From IMG/VR virus record IMGVR_UViG_3300029319_000386, positions 1 through 27,401 of that record: a stretch of 27,401 nucleotides of DNA; one strand, 5' to 3'. This stretch comes from a virus. The translations under genes were made by a program, and so were the position numbers. Shown piece after piece: positions 1-8,566 of the stretch (positions are counted from its first letter, which is position 1; each line of letters opens with the position of its first letter). The notes under the pieces are model-generated. The model was not told where the DNA came from, searched no databases, and worked only from the letters and a program-made list of their open reading frames with translations.

Positions 1-95
1 GCAGTGCAACGCCAGTGTAGCACTTTTATACCTTTGCTACCACTTGTAGTTTCGTATTCAGTTTGACCTATTGTCCATGTGTATTCAATTGACAT
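1..95 (-). CDS. Small phage protein, N-terminal 31 residues only (cut by window edge)
   Basis: An ATG at 95-93 lies two bases after the fibre stop codon and is preceded by a good Shine-Dalgarno run (GGAAGGGG, 110-103) embedded in the end of the fibre gene. The readable product begins MSIEYTWTIGQTEYETTSGS and stays open to the window edge. Aromatic-rich starts of the type 'MSxxYTW' are common in small proteins of unknown function near the structural genes of marine phages. I cannot assign a function. The tight spacing places it in the late operon, so a virion-related or lysis-module role is plausible by position only. Confidence 0.6.
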   Translation of the reverse strand, partial: MSIEYTWTIGQTEYETTSGSKGIKVLHWRCT

Positions 96-97
96 TT

Positions 98-3000
98 TTA
101 TGCCCCTTCCAAAGCTGTGATACGTGCCTCAAGTTCTTGAATTGTTTTAACTAAAAGAGGCACAAGTTTGCTGTGATCTATTAATTGCGGATCAATGTTA
201 CCGTTTTCATCTACCGCGTCTTTTTCACCAGTAACTGCGTTTACAACTACACTTGAAACTTCATGTGCAAGAAATCCATCAATCGTCTTGCTTGGGGTTG
301 AAATAAAGTTAAATCGTGCTGGTTTTAGTTGTTTTAGGCGTGTAGTTGCATCCCAAGAATATGACACATTTTCTTTTAGTCTATAATCTGAAGAATCATT
401 AAAACTTGTATTAGAACCATCTGTTTCAATTGAACCCTTGCGAGTGGTGCCAGAACCATCAAAGAAATCAATTTGCCGCCTTGTTCCACTCGTAGCAGTG
501 TTAGCACAACCAAGCATAGCAGAGCTGCTTCCACCGTTGTTTAAAACAGTGAGCTTTGAGCCATAACTTGTAATGGACGTTCCCACCAACATATCACCGC
601 TGCTTGTCAGGCGCATACGTACTGTGCCATCATTAGTGCCAAATCGCATAGAATTTTCAGAATGGACGTATTCAATTACACCTGCATCTGCGCCATCGTT
701 AAAGCGTATAGTGCTTGCAACTGTTGATCCTAACGAAATACCACGTTCAGTTGATGCTGCATTATCGCCAACTATCAAGTCATCCGCATTACTTGAGTAA
801 CCTGAGTTAGAGGTTTCAGCAATCATAACCCGACCTGCGCTGTCGATGCGCATACGTTCCTCAGAGGCGCTTGTTCCTGAGTTAGTGTGAAATGTTAAAG
901 CAGTAGAACCTGTTGAACCACCATACGATCCGATTGTAGCCAAGCCACTATCTGTTTCATAATAGAGTTGAAGTCCGTTTACAGCGCCTGTTGTGTCAAA
1001 TGATGTTGAACTCCCAGAAAGACCAATTTGCCCATTGCTGTCGATGCGCATTTTTGTATCATTATTCACACGGAACAGCATCTCATTAGTGCTATGATCA
1101 TACCCAACACCACCACGAGTGTTATCACCGCCACCAGTACCATCTGCAAAGATAAGATAACCCACGCTAGTTGTGCCAGATACGACAGAGATACCAGTAT
1201 TCCCATCGCTTTTTACGACTAAATCATCAGCGTTTGTCCAATAAGAACCAGGTGAGATGCCTCCGATCCCAACCCGCCCGTCGTTGTCGATCCGCATACG
1301 CTCATTGCCGCTTCCTGATGAGTTCGTGTGAAAAGTGATGGCAGTGCTGGCATCTTCCGTTCTAATCCTCAAAGACCCGTCTGCATACATCTCTGCTGGA
1401 TTAGTAGTAGTTGTATTTCTAAAGAATAAAGATCTGGTAGTGTTAGCTGTTCCGTCCAGCCTGATTCCTATTCCATCTGCCTGAATAGCTAATTTAACAT
1501 TTGACGGTGGATCGCTGTCACCAATCCCCACGTTGCCGCTGCTGTGGATGCGCATACTCTCAAGCCACGATAATGATGCGTCTGCCCCGCCACTGTTGCT
1601 TGCTGCCCTATCAAATGTCGTCACTCCAGATGCAAAAGTAATTTTCTCAGCAGTGCCGTTTTCCACGTATTTCCAAGCACTATTGTAATAGGCATTTTGA
1701 GAGATGTGAAAAGAACCAGCGTCATCGTCGTTAATTACTGTACGATTTATTGAAAGGCTTTTTCCATTAGATGTAGTCTCTGGTGTAACTCCTATCCCCA
1801 CGTTGCCACTACCATCAATGACTAAATCGTTTCTGCTATCAGTTTCATTGCGGATAGCAAAACCAGTGTTACTTACTCCAGGTATCTGCCCACAAACACT
1901 AAAAACTTCAGAACCTGATCCTTGAGAAGTGAGTCGCAGTTTTGCAGTGCCAGATGCTGGACTTACTTGGACTTCCCCAGCATTTGTTATGATGTTGCCG
2001 CCAAAAGTAGCACCTGCGTTAAACGTAGCAGCACCAGCATTAGCCATGTCAAAGGACAGAGCAACAACGGGAACACCCCCATCATTACCTCTGATCTGCA
2101 AATCTCCATCTTGAATTTGCGTTTCAATTATGAAGTTATCTGAAGATTTAGAAAATCTTCCAAACGCAGTGCCATCAACTTTTAAGGTTATATCACCACC
2201 AAGAGCATCAAGAACAATATCATCAGCCGCATCAAGCGTAAGACCACCACCAGATGTTTTATTTTTGAAAGTATCAGCAGCAACACCGAAGCTGCCTATT
2301 TGTACATATTCAGTACCACCAGCAGAAAACCCTAAAATATTTGTGGCTGTTCTAAACATACCTGTGTCAGGATCAGAATAGAACGTGTGTGTTGGAGAAC
2401 CTGCAGAACCGTTGGTTGGGCCGACTGAACCATTGACTGATAGCTTGACTGCACTATCAGCGTCCATTCCAACTCCAACATTTCCATAAAAACGGACGTC
2501 GCCTGTCGAATGGTCTAATCTAATTCTGTCAGTAGTAGTAGAACGGTCATCACTAGAAGTGGTGATTACAAAGTCACCAACGCTATTAAACATAGAAGTA
2601 TTTAAGTCTGTAGTGTCATTTTCTTCTAAACGTAGCGTTGCATAGTTTGTACCAGTTATCCTAACACCATCATTGTCTGGGCTAAAAACTGCATCACCAG
2701 ATACAGTCAGCCCATCAGCCGTTACAGTGCCAAAGTCTACATTCTGCGCTGCACCTGTGACCGTGAGCGTACCACCCAGATCGGGGAGATAAATTGCTCT
2801 GTCGGCAGTTGGATCGGTTGCAAAAAGGAATGTTTCAAAACTGTTAGCAGTCGCACCCTCGAAGCCTACAAAACCACTTCCTGTTGGAGCACCAGAAATA
2901 AAAAGACTATTTGAATAAAGTCTGTTGAGAGATGGATTAAAATAAACACCACCATCAAGGACAACATCTTTATTACCGGTTCCAGTTGATGCAACACCAA

Positions 3001-5296
3001 GAATATAATGATTTGCGTCTGTGTCAGGATTAGGGTCAGTGACATAAACCTGAGTTGCCGAAGATGCATTACCAACAAAACCGCTAGAAGCTGTCACAGT
3101 TCCAGAAGCAGTTACAGTTCCAGTGACATCAATACCAGTAGGCTCAACTTTTAAAATTATGTTGGTGGATGCAGCTAATGTTCTATCAGACACGCCAAAA
3201 TGCAAAGCACCCTTTCGACCTGTACTGTCACTGTCCAAGCCCTCAATTACATACGGCCTGATATTTGCAAATGTATGGTAAGCAGAATTTGAGGTGCGGC
3301 TAATATATTTGGTTCCCCCGATGTAAGCTGGCACACCATCGCTTTGAATTTCAGTATCTCGGTGATTTAAATTGGGATTTACACCCTGCAGATGAATATC
3401 ATCTCCACCACTTGACCCCATAGAAATATGCACAAAAGCGTTTTCACCATTAACAGAATTTCCATAAACAAATAAATCTTTGTTCAATTCCATTCGATCA
3501 TCTGTGCTATCGTATGAAAACGTAATGTTCGCACCGTCAATTGTCAGTCCAGCACCGTTAGCAGCCGCTGCATTTGCTGCACCTTTGGCAACAGTAATAT
3601 TCAGATCATCGACATCAACAGTTGTAGAATTAATAGTCGTTGTTGTTCCATCGACTTGAAGATTGCCAGCAATTACAACTGTCCCTGTGTTGTCGCCGTG
3701 AGTAGCAGGGTCGATTGTAAAGCTTGCAGGTCCGCGTAAGTAACCTGTAAGCGTTGTGTTTACTGCACTTAAATCGGCACTCAATGTTGCATTCGCCGCG
3801 CTAATATCGCCGCTAAAAGTAGCGCTGGTACCAGATAAGGAACCTGTGAGAGTACCGCCGGTCGTCATCAATGCGCCAGCTGCCGCCACATTAGTCGAGT
3901 CAGTAACATCTGCGCTTGATTCAATCCCATCAAGCTTTGATTTATCAGACGATGACATCAGGCCATTAGAAGATGTTGTTGCAACCGTGTTAAGGGCTAA
4001 CGTGCCAGAAGCATTAGGTAAGTAAATTGCTCGATCCGCAGTTGGGTCTTCAGCAAACAAAAAAGTTTCAAAGCTATTTTCAGTAGCGCCTTCAAACCCA
4101 ACAAAACCGTTGCTAGTAGGTGACCCAGAAATAAAAATACTGTGAGAATAAAGCCTATTTAAAGATGGGTTAAAATAAACACCACCGTCCAATACAACAG
4201 ATTTGTTTCCAGTGCCGGTCGATGAAACGCCTAAAATATAATGATTAGCGTCAGTATCGGGATCAGGATCAGTTACAGATATTTGAGAGGCGCTACCAGA
4301 GAAAGCTGTAGCAGTAACAGTACCGTCAATAACCAGACCAGTATTGCTTAAAATGAAGACCTCATCACCAGCTGCACCGCTGCTTGTTGAGGTACTTATT
4401 TTCAATGTGTCGGCTGTAGATGTATCCAGCTTAATTAAATCATTAGCGCTTGAGATTGTGGTCTGTAAATAAATTGTCCCAGAGACATCTGTATCCAGAT
4501 AAAGTGGCGCATTGTCTGTTTTTAAGCGCGCTATCGTTGATGAGTTTGTCACGTGTTCAGCGGTCAAAGTTATAAGAGTGCCGATTGCATCCCCATAAAG
4601 CCGCAGCTCGGACGTGGCAGAGGTTCCAATTAGTTCAGCAAAAGCGGTTCCAGCATTTAAAAAATTTACTGAACTAAGTGCTGCATTATCAAGATTAATA
4701 TCCCCTGCGCTGTCTACAGTAATGTTACCAGACGTTGAGCTAAATGTGTTGCCATCCAGCTTGAGATTATCAATGGTTAAGCTTTCTAAATTAAGAAAAT
4801 TTAAATTTGCCACACTATTGATGGCCACGTTGCCGGTTGAATCAAAGCTTAAAAAACCACCGGCCCTGGTCGCTTTATTAGGCAAGACCAGTGTAGCAGA
4901 TCCATCGCTTTCTGGAACTCGAATGCTTCTATCTATGATCGCATCTTGTTGCTGCGCAATGGCTGTAAGCCGGTCTAGAGCGCCTTCATGAGCCTCGGCG
5001 GGGAAAGCATCATTGGCCACGTAATCGACGCTCTGTGTGATCGCCACGTTGCGCAGGAGCGTAACAGTCTCGCCGTTTGCAGGAGCTGTGCCAAATGTAA
5101 CATTACCACCGCTCGATGACCCTGCCCCAGAAACCGTGTAATCAGAGCTAAGTGACTTCACGCTCTCCACACCAGCTGCAGTTGTGACGATGACCTTGAT
5201 ATCGGCGTCTGCAAAGATCTTAAAAGCATAAGCGAAAACCGTTGTGCTACCATTTGCAGTATACTGATTTTTCGTTGTGGTGGATGATATGGTCAT
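98..5296 (-). CDS. Tail fibre / receptor-binding protein with T7 gp17-like N-terminus and S74 self-cleaving chaperone
   Basis: This 1732-residue protein is the predicted host-recognition fibre. Residues 1-150 look like the T7 gp17-type anchoring domain that joins the fibre to the tail (an early YTANGSTTVFAYAFKIF stretch and a later LDRLTAIAQQQDAIIDRSI helix). The long middle is Gly/Ser/Thr/Asp-rich with recurring 'MRIDSxGxVGIG' units, typical of trimeric beta-structured fibres. A 93-residue module occurs twice (DNA 3998-4276 and 2765-3043). The C-terminus from Ser1636 (SDYRLKEN) is a peptidase S74 intramolecular chaperone. It has the expected Ser-Lys dyad five residues apart (Ser1636, Lys1641) and a final coiled coil (LVKTIQELEARITALEGA). 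It should cleave itself off after trimerisation. It overlaps the upstream virion gene by ATGA. T7 gp17 is about 550 residues, so this fibre is about three times longer. Confidence 0.93.
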   Translation of the reverse strand: MTISSTTTKNQYTANGSTTVFAYAFKIFADADIKVIVTTAAGVESVKSLSSDYTVSGAGSSSGGNVTFGTAPANGETVTLLRNVAITQSVDYVANDAFPAEAHEGALDRLTAIAQQQDAIIDRSIRVPESDGSATLVLPNKATRAGGFLSFDSTGNVAINSVANLNFLNLESLTIDNLKLDGNTFSSTSGNITVDSAGDINLDNAALSSVNFLNAGTAFAELIGTSATSELRLYGDAIGTLITLTAEHVTNSSTIARLKTDNAPLYLDTDVSGTIYLQTTISSANDLIKLDTSTADTLKISTSTSSGAAGDEVFILSNTGLVIDGTVTATAFSGSASQISVTDPDPDTDANHYILGVSSTGTGNKSVVLDGGVYFNPSLNRLYSHSIFISGSPTSNGFVGFEGATENSFETFLFAEDPTADRAIYLPNASGTLALNTVATTSSNGLMSSSDKSKLDGIESSADVTDSTNVAAAGALMTTGGTLTGSLSGTSATFSGDISAANATLSADLSAVNTTLTGYLRGPASFTIDPATHGDNTGTVVIAGNLQVDGTTTTINSTTVDVDDLNITVAKGAANAAAANGAGLTIDGANITFSYDSTDDRMELNKDLFVYGNSVNGENAFVHISMGSSGGDDIHLQGVNPNLNHRDTEIQSDGVPAYIGGTKYISRTSNSAYHTFANIRPYVIEGLDSDSTGRKGALHFGVSDRTLAASTNIILKVEPTGIDVTGTVTASGTVTASSGFVGNASSATQVYVTDPNPDTDANHYILGVASTGTGNKDVVLDGGVYFNPSLNRLYSNSLFISGAPTGSGFVGFEGATANSFETFLFATDPTADRAIYLPDLGGTLTVTGAAQNVDFGTVTADGLTVSGDAVFSPDNDGVRITGTNYATLRLEENDTTDLNTSMFNSVGDFVITTSSDDRSTTTDRIRLDHSTGDVRFYGNVGVGMDADSAVKLSVNGSVGPTNGSAGSPTHTFYSDPDTGMFRTATNILGFSAGGTEYVQIGSFGVAADTFKNKTSGGGLTLDAADDIVLDALGGDITLKVDGTAFGRFSKSSDNFIIETQIQDGDLQIRGNDGGVPVVALSFDMANAGAATFNAGATFGGNIITNAGEVQVSPASGTAKLRLTSQGSGSEVFSVCGQIPGVSNTGFAIRNETDSRNDLVIDGSGNVGIGVTPETTSNGKSLSINRTVINDDDAGSFHISQNAYYNSAWKYVENGTAEKITFASGVTTFDRAASNSGGADASLSWLESMRIHSSGNVGIGDSDPPSNVKLAIQADGIGIRLDGTANTTRSLFFRNTTTTNPAEMYADGSLRIRTEDASTAITFHTNSSGSGNERMRIDNDGRVGIGGISPGSYWTNADDLVVKSDGNTGISVVSGTTSVGYLIFADGTGGGDNTRGGVGYDHSTNEMLFRVNNDTKMRIDSNGQIGLSGSSTSFDTTGAVNGLQLYYETDSGLATIGSYGGSTGSTALTFHTNSGTSASEERMRIDSAGRVMIAETSNSGYSSNADDLIVGDNAASTERGISLGSTVASTIRFNDGADAGVIEYVHSENSMRFGTNDGTVRMRLTSSGDMLVGTSITSYGSKLTVLNNGGSSSAMLGCANTATSGTRRQIDFFDGSGTTRKGSIETDGSNTSFNDSSDYRLKENVSYSWDATTRLKQLKPARFNFISTPSKTIDGFLAHEVSSVVVNAVTGEKDAVDENGNIDPQLIDHSKLVPLLVKTIQELEARITALEGA
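2765..3043 (-). repeat. Tail-fibre internal duplication, copy 2
   Basis: This encodes 93 residues beginning VTDPNPDTDANHYILG and ending GGTL. By eye about 80 of 93 residues match the module at 3998-4276, with no indel. The copies lie 1233 bp (411 residues) apart. Many third-codon positions differ, so the duplication is not recent. It is probably a repeated shaft domain or a recombination cassette. Confidence 0.85.
3998..4276 (-). repeat. Tail-fibre internal duplication, copy 1
   Basis: This is the N-terminal-proximal copy of the 93-residue module, beginning VTDPDPDTDANHYILG and ending SGTL. Differences from the other copy cluster in two short loops (SPTSNG versus APTGSG; PNASG versus PDLGG). 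That pattern fits surface loops on a conserved scaffold. Confidence 0.85.
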
Positions 5297-8200
5297 TGCA
5301 TCATGCCTTCATATCTTTCTTTTATTCTTTCATCATATTCTGCCTTACGAAGACTTAACTCAGCACCAAATTTTGGATGCTTATACATTCTTTGTTTGGC
5401 AATAGTTCTTGCAGATCTAAACTGTCTGTTAAACATTCTGTGAATTCTGTCTAAAGCCGCAGGATCCCCCGCTTTAGCAAGTAAAAGCAAATTTGTATTT
5501 TTGATTTCTTGTTGTGCTTGTTCAATTAAATCCAACGCCGTAATACCGTGTATTTGTAAAAACTCATCATATTGCTCTAAAGACATCTCAATACCTTCGT
5601 GCGTTCCCTCAAACTGATCGTTTTCCAGCATATCGTTTGGAAGAAACGGGGAGTACTCAACGTCACTAAAAACCTGCATGGCTTTTAATGCTCGTTCATT
5701 ATACTTCGGACCAGTTGCACCTTTTTCTATCAATCTTTCATCTGGTGCAGCTGCCACAGAACTGTACAAAGGACTGATAATATCTGGACCTACCGCACCA
5801 TCGAGCATGACAGCCTGGCCAAAATAATTACGCCGAGGCGGTAACGTGTCTGACCACCCGGGCACATTTTTTCTAATTTGATCCAGGTATGTTTTTGTTT
5901 GCCGAACAAAAGGATCTGCCTCAACAAGACCAGGCACACCTGTTTTTTTCAATTGGGCGACAACACGGGGTGTTGCAGTACCCACAAAGTTTTGAAGTGT
6001 GCTCCCAGCGTAACGTTGCGGATCTTGGATAGTACTTATCAGGTCTGCGAAACCAGACATAAAGGTTTTATCGGTAAGTTGATTTGATAACATTGCCGCA
6101 ACGTGACCGGCGATTTCATCAAGATCTCTTTCTAAGAGCGAACCATCCATCATCAACTCTGATGCATCAGCTCCCAACATGAACACAGTCGTAAAAGGTT
6201 CAAATGCGGTATAGCTTACATGCTGCCCTAGCGGTAGCTCTTTTGATTTTGTACCAGGTATACGAATAGAGTATGGACGCCAGCCTTGTGCGCGGAGCGC
6301 CGTTTGAAGCCCTCGATCAGATGGACCCGCTCCAGTCATGTGTCCTTGCATCGTCAAATATCCAAACGTTACAGCGGCCAAAGATCCTATGGACATGCGC
6401 GCTATGGCCATATCGGATACTTGCTTGTCTATTGCTGTAGCACCAGGTTTTGACCCACGCGAAATTTGTGATCGTATTTCTGGACTAATTAATCCAAGCG
6501 GAGTTCTATCCCGAAAAACATATTTGAATGAATTGTATGGCGTTTTAAGGAACGGAACAAAGTATCTAAGCACAGGCACTTTGCGTGTATCTGAGAAAAG
6601 TTTACCAATTGGATCAAGGTCACTTTGGAGCGTCACATATTTGGCAAACGCATCCGCATTAGCCACAGCTGTATCAGGTGGATTGAATAGAAAATCTGCC
6701 ACATGATCAACAAGCGCTTCGCCTTCGAGTCCTAACCCGCGCCCACTACTCAGCGCACCCTCATACAACGACATCCTATGCGCAATGACTTTAAAAAATG
6801 TATCTTCAGCGTCTAGCATCCTAGTAGGTATTCTACCGAGTGTCATAACGTGGCCAAGCACGTCAACAGCGGTGGCTATAGCGCTCGTCGTTTTTGTATC
6901 TCTGGCCATCCCCGCTGATGAAAATGCATTGATTGGCCGCTGCCCTTGCAAAGTCTCAAGCTTTGTTCCTGGTATTGGCTTTTCGCCGGTACGAAATGCT
7001 CTACCCGCTCCACTAAATGCATCAATCATTCCCATTACAACGCCAAACATTTGAGCGTTGGCTTGAGAAAACTCTACGCCGCCCTCTCTGCCACGTGCGC
7101 GGCGTACCGCGCCTATTGAAGCAGCTACGTAGGTCTCAGGTATATTTGCAAAGGTGGTGATCCCAGCGCCGACAAAGTTTTTAAAGTGCGTTACTGGATT
7201 GCTAAGAAGTATGTTTATCCAAGCTTCATACATAGCGTCAGAGAAACGACCAAATTTTGATGCCTGTCTTGCAAACGCCATTTTCTGGTGTGGCAGTGTT
7301 GCTTGAGAATTATAGGCCTTTGCCAACTCCCTGATGTCACCGTTACCGCCGAAGCTATCAACTATCGCAGACAGATCCTGAGTACGCATACGGGACGTAT
7401 CAGCTGCCTCACCTCTAGCCGGTATACGAAACGCTCCTAGAGCGCGCGCAATCTCTGTCTGTGATCCTTTGATGTTCGCCTGGAGCTGGGCCACAAATTC
7501 TAGTTGTTCACGAAATGCGGCTGCATCTACATCAGCACCTGTTTCTGCTATGTCGGCAAGTTTATCAAGCTTCTTTAATTCAATGACAAAAAGATCTCTT
7601 GCGGCCAACATACTTTCGGCCAGGCCCATACCTTCAACATTTATCACGCCGCCGGTATTTCTATTTGTAATGGCGTTTACAAGTCGGTTAGGCGTCAATC
7701 CCACCAGGTCGGCAAGCTCTCGCGTTGCTTCCTGTGTAATGACATCGCGTTTAGCTCCAGATATTTGCCGGTTGTATTGTTTGCTTATAGCCTCAATTGT
7801 TGAATAGACTTGACCTTCGTCTGGTATCCTTTCTTCACCCTTTTCACTGCGCGCACGAAAGTCCGTTAACATGCCGTCTTCACCTACGACAGTTTGTTTT
7901 TTAATGTCACTTAGAACATCAGCTGCATCTTTGTCATCGATGTTAAATGTATTGCCAACGGCGCTGGCTTTGTATCCTGCCTCATTTGATTTTTGTAACT
8001 CTTCGCCAAGACCAAGTGCCGCGCGTTCTAAAGGATCATCATTTGGATCTGTGAGTAATGAAGGCAGTGGTCCGTCTGCTTCTTGCACATCAAGTTTCTG
8101 ACGCGCTTCATCAATGGCAGCGCTCAGCTCACTGGGCATGTTGCTCTGCGCAGCATCAGCTGCTTTTATCGTTTCAAGTAAACCTTTACGCTGAAACGCC

Positions 8201-8523
8201 TCTGGATCAGCTGCTTCCTCGGCTTTACTTGCCGCCTCTTCTAGGGCAGCATCTGCTTCCATTTTTTCGAGTTTTTTAAGTGCCTGGTTAAACACATCTG
8301 CGTTTTTACCAGTGGCCCCTAATATGTTTCTTGCGCCTTTTCTAATAAGGTCGCCAGCAACACCGGCGACCTCCTCCCCTTCTGGGTTGATTTCTTGACG
8401 TTCTGGAAGATCTGCTTGAAGCTGTTGTTTTAGAACATCGTTACCTTCAAGTGGTTCTAACAGACCGCCAGTGGCTTGAGCCTTTGCTGCAAGCCTATCT
8501 GGTAATGTAGGATCTATGGACAT
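5293..8523 (-). CDS. Giant internal virion (ejection) protein with polyvalent-protein-like region
   Basis: This 1076-residue protein lies between an 853-residue virion protein and the fibre, the position of the large ejected protein gp16 in T7-like phages. The first 200 residues are Glu/Ala-rich and helical (coiled-coil-like, with 'EKMEADAALEEAASKAEEAAD'-type segments). From about residue 430 there is a long region of the large-polyvalent-protein-associated type. It contains hydrophobic stretches (MYEAWINILLSNPVTHFKNF, IARMSIGSLAAVTFGYLT) and the signature-like PVLRYFVPFLKTPYNSFKYV. Such proteins are packaged and pass into the host with the DNA, or form the trans-envelope channel. No catalytic motif is obvious and no lysozyme/transglycosylase motif was found. 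A 43-bp gap, with no clear Shine-Dalgarno, separates it from the upstream gene; its stop overlaps the fibre start. Function is inferred from order and size. Confidence 0.75.
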   Translation of the reverse strand: MSIDPTLPDRLAAKAQATGGLLEPLEGNDVLKQQLQADLPERQEINPEGEEVAGVAGDLIRKGARNILGATGKNADVFNQALKKLEKMEADAALEEAASKAEEAADPEAFQRKGLLETIKAADAAQSNMPSELSAAIDEARQKLDVQEADGPLPSLLTDPNDDPLERAALGLGEELQKSNEAGYKASAVGNTFNIDDKDAADVLSDIKKQTVVGEDGMLTDFRARSEKGEERIPDEGQVYSTIEAISKQYNRQISGAKRDVITQEATRELADLVGLTPNRLVNAITNRNTGGVINVEGMGLAESMLAARDLFVIELKKLDKLADIAETGADVDAAAFREQLEFVAQLQANIKGSQTEIARALGAFRIPARGEAADTSRMRTQDLSAIVDSFGGNGDIRELAKAYNSQATLPHQKMAFARQASKFGRFSDAMYEAWINILLSNPVTHFKNFVGAGITTFANIPETYVAASIGAVRRARGREGGVEFSQANAQMFGVVMGMIDAFSGAGRAFRTGEKPIPGTKLETLQGQRPINAFSSAGMARDTKTTSAIATAVDVLGHVMTLGRIPTRMLDAEDTFFKVIAHRMSLYEGALSSGRGLGLEGEALVDHVADFLFNPPDTAVANADAFAKYVTLQSDLDPIGKLFSDTRKVPVLRYFVPFLKTPYNSFKYVFRDRTPLGLISPEIRSQISRGSKPGATAIDKQVSDMAIARMSIGSLAAVTFGYLTMQGHMTGAGPSDRGLQTALRAQGWRPYSIRIPGTKSKELPLGQHVSYTAFEPFTTVFMLGADASELMMDGSLLERDLDEIAGHVAAMLSNQLTDKTFMSGFADLISTIQDPQRYAGSTLQNFVGTATPRVVAQLKKTGVPGLVEADPFVRQTKTYLDQIRKNVPGWSDTLPPRRNYFGQAVMLDGAVGPDIISPLYSSVAAAPDERLIEKGATGPKYNERALKAMQVFSDVEYSPFLPNDMLENDQFEGTHEGIEMSLEQYDEFLQIHGITALDLIEQAQQEIKNTNLLLLAKAGDPAALDRIHRMFNRQFRSARTIAKQRMYKHPKFGAELSLRKAEYDERIKERYEGMMQ

Positions 8524-8566
8524 AATTTTTTAGACGGTCGGCATATCGCCGCCATCTTATCACCTT

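Noticed and set aside
98-5296. Many plus-strand open frames within the fibre gene
   Set aside because: They are shadows of the long minus-strand gene, with no ribosome sites or recognisable domains.
98-5296. Diversity-generating retroelement acting on the fibre (suggested by BPP-1-like head genes)
   Set aside because: No reverse transcriptase or template repeat is seen in the window, and the duplicated module does not show adenine-biased changes by eye.
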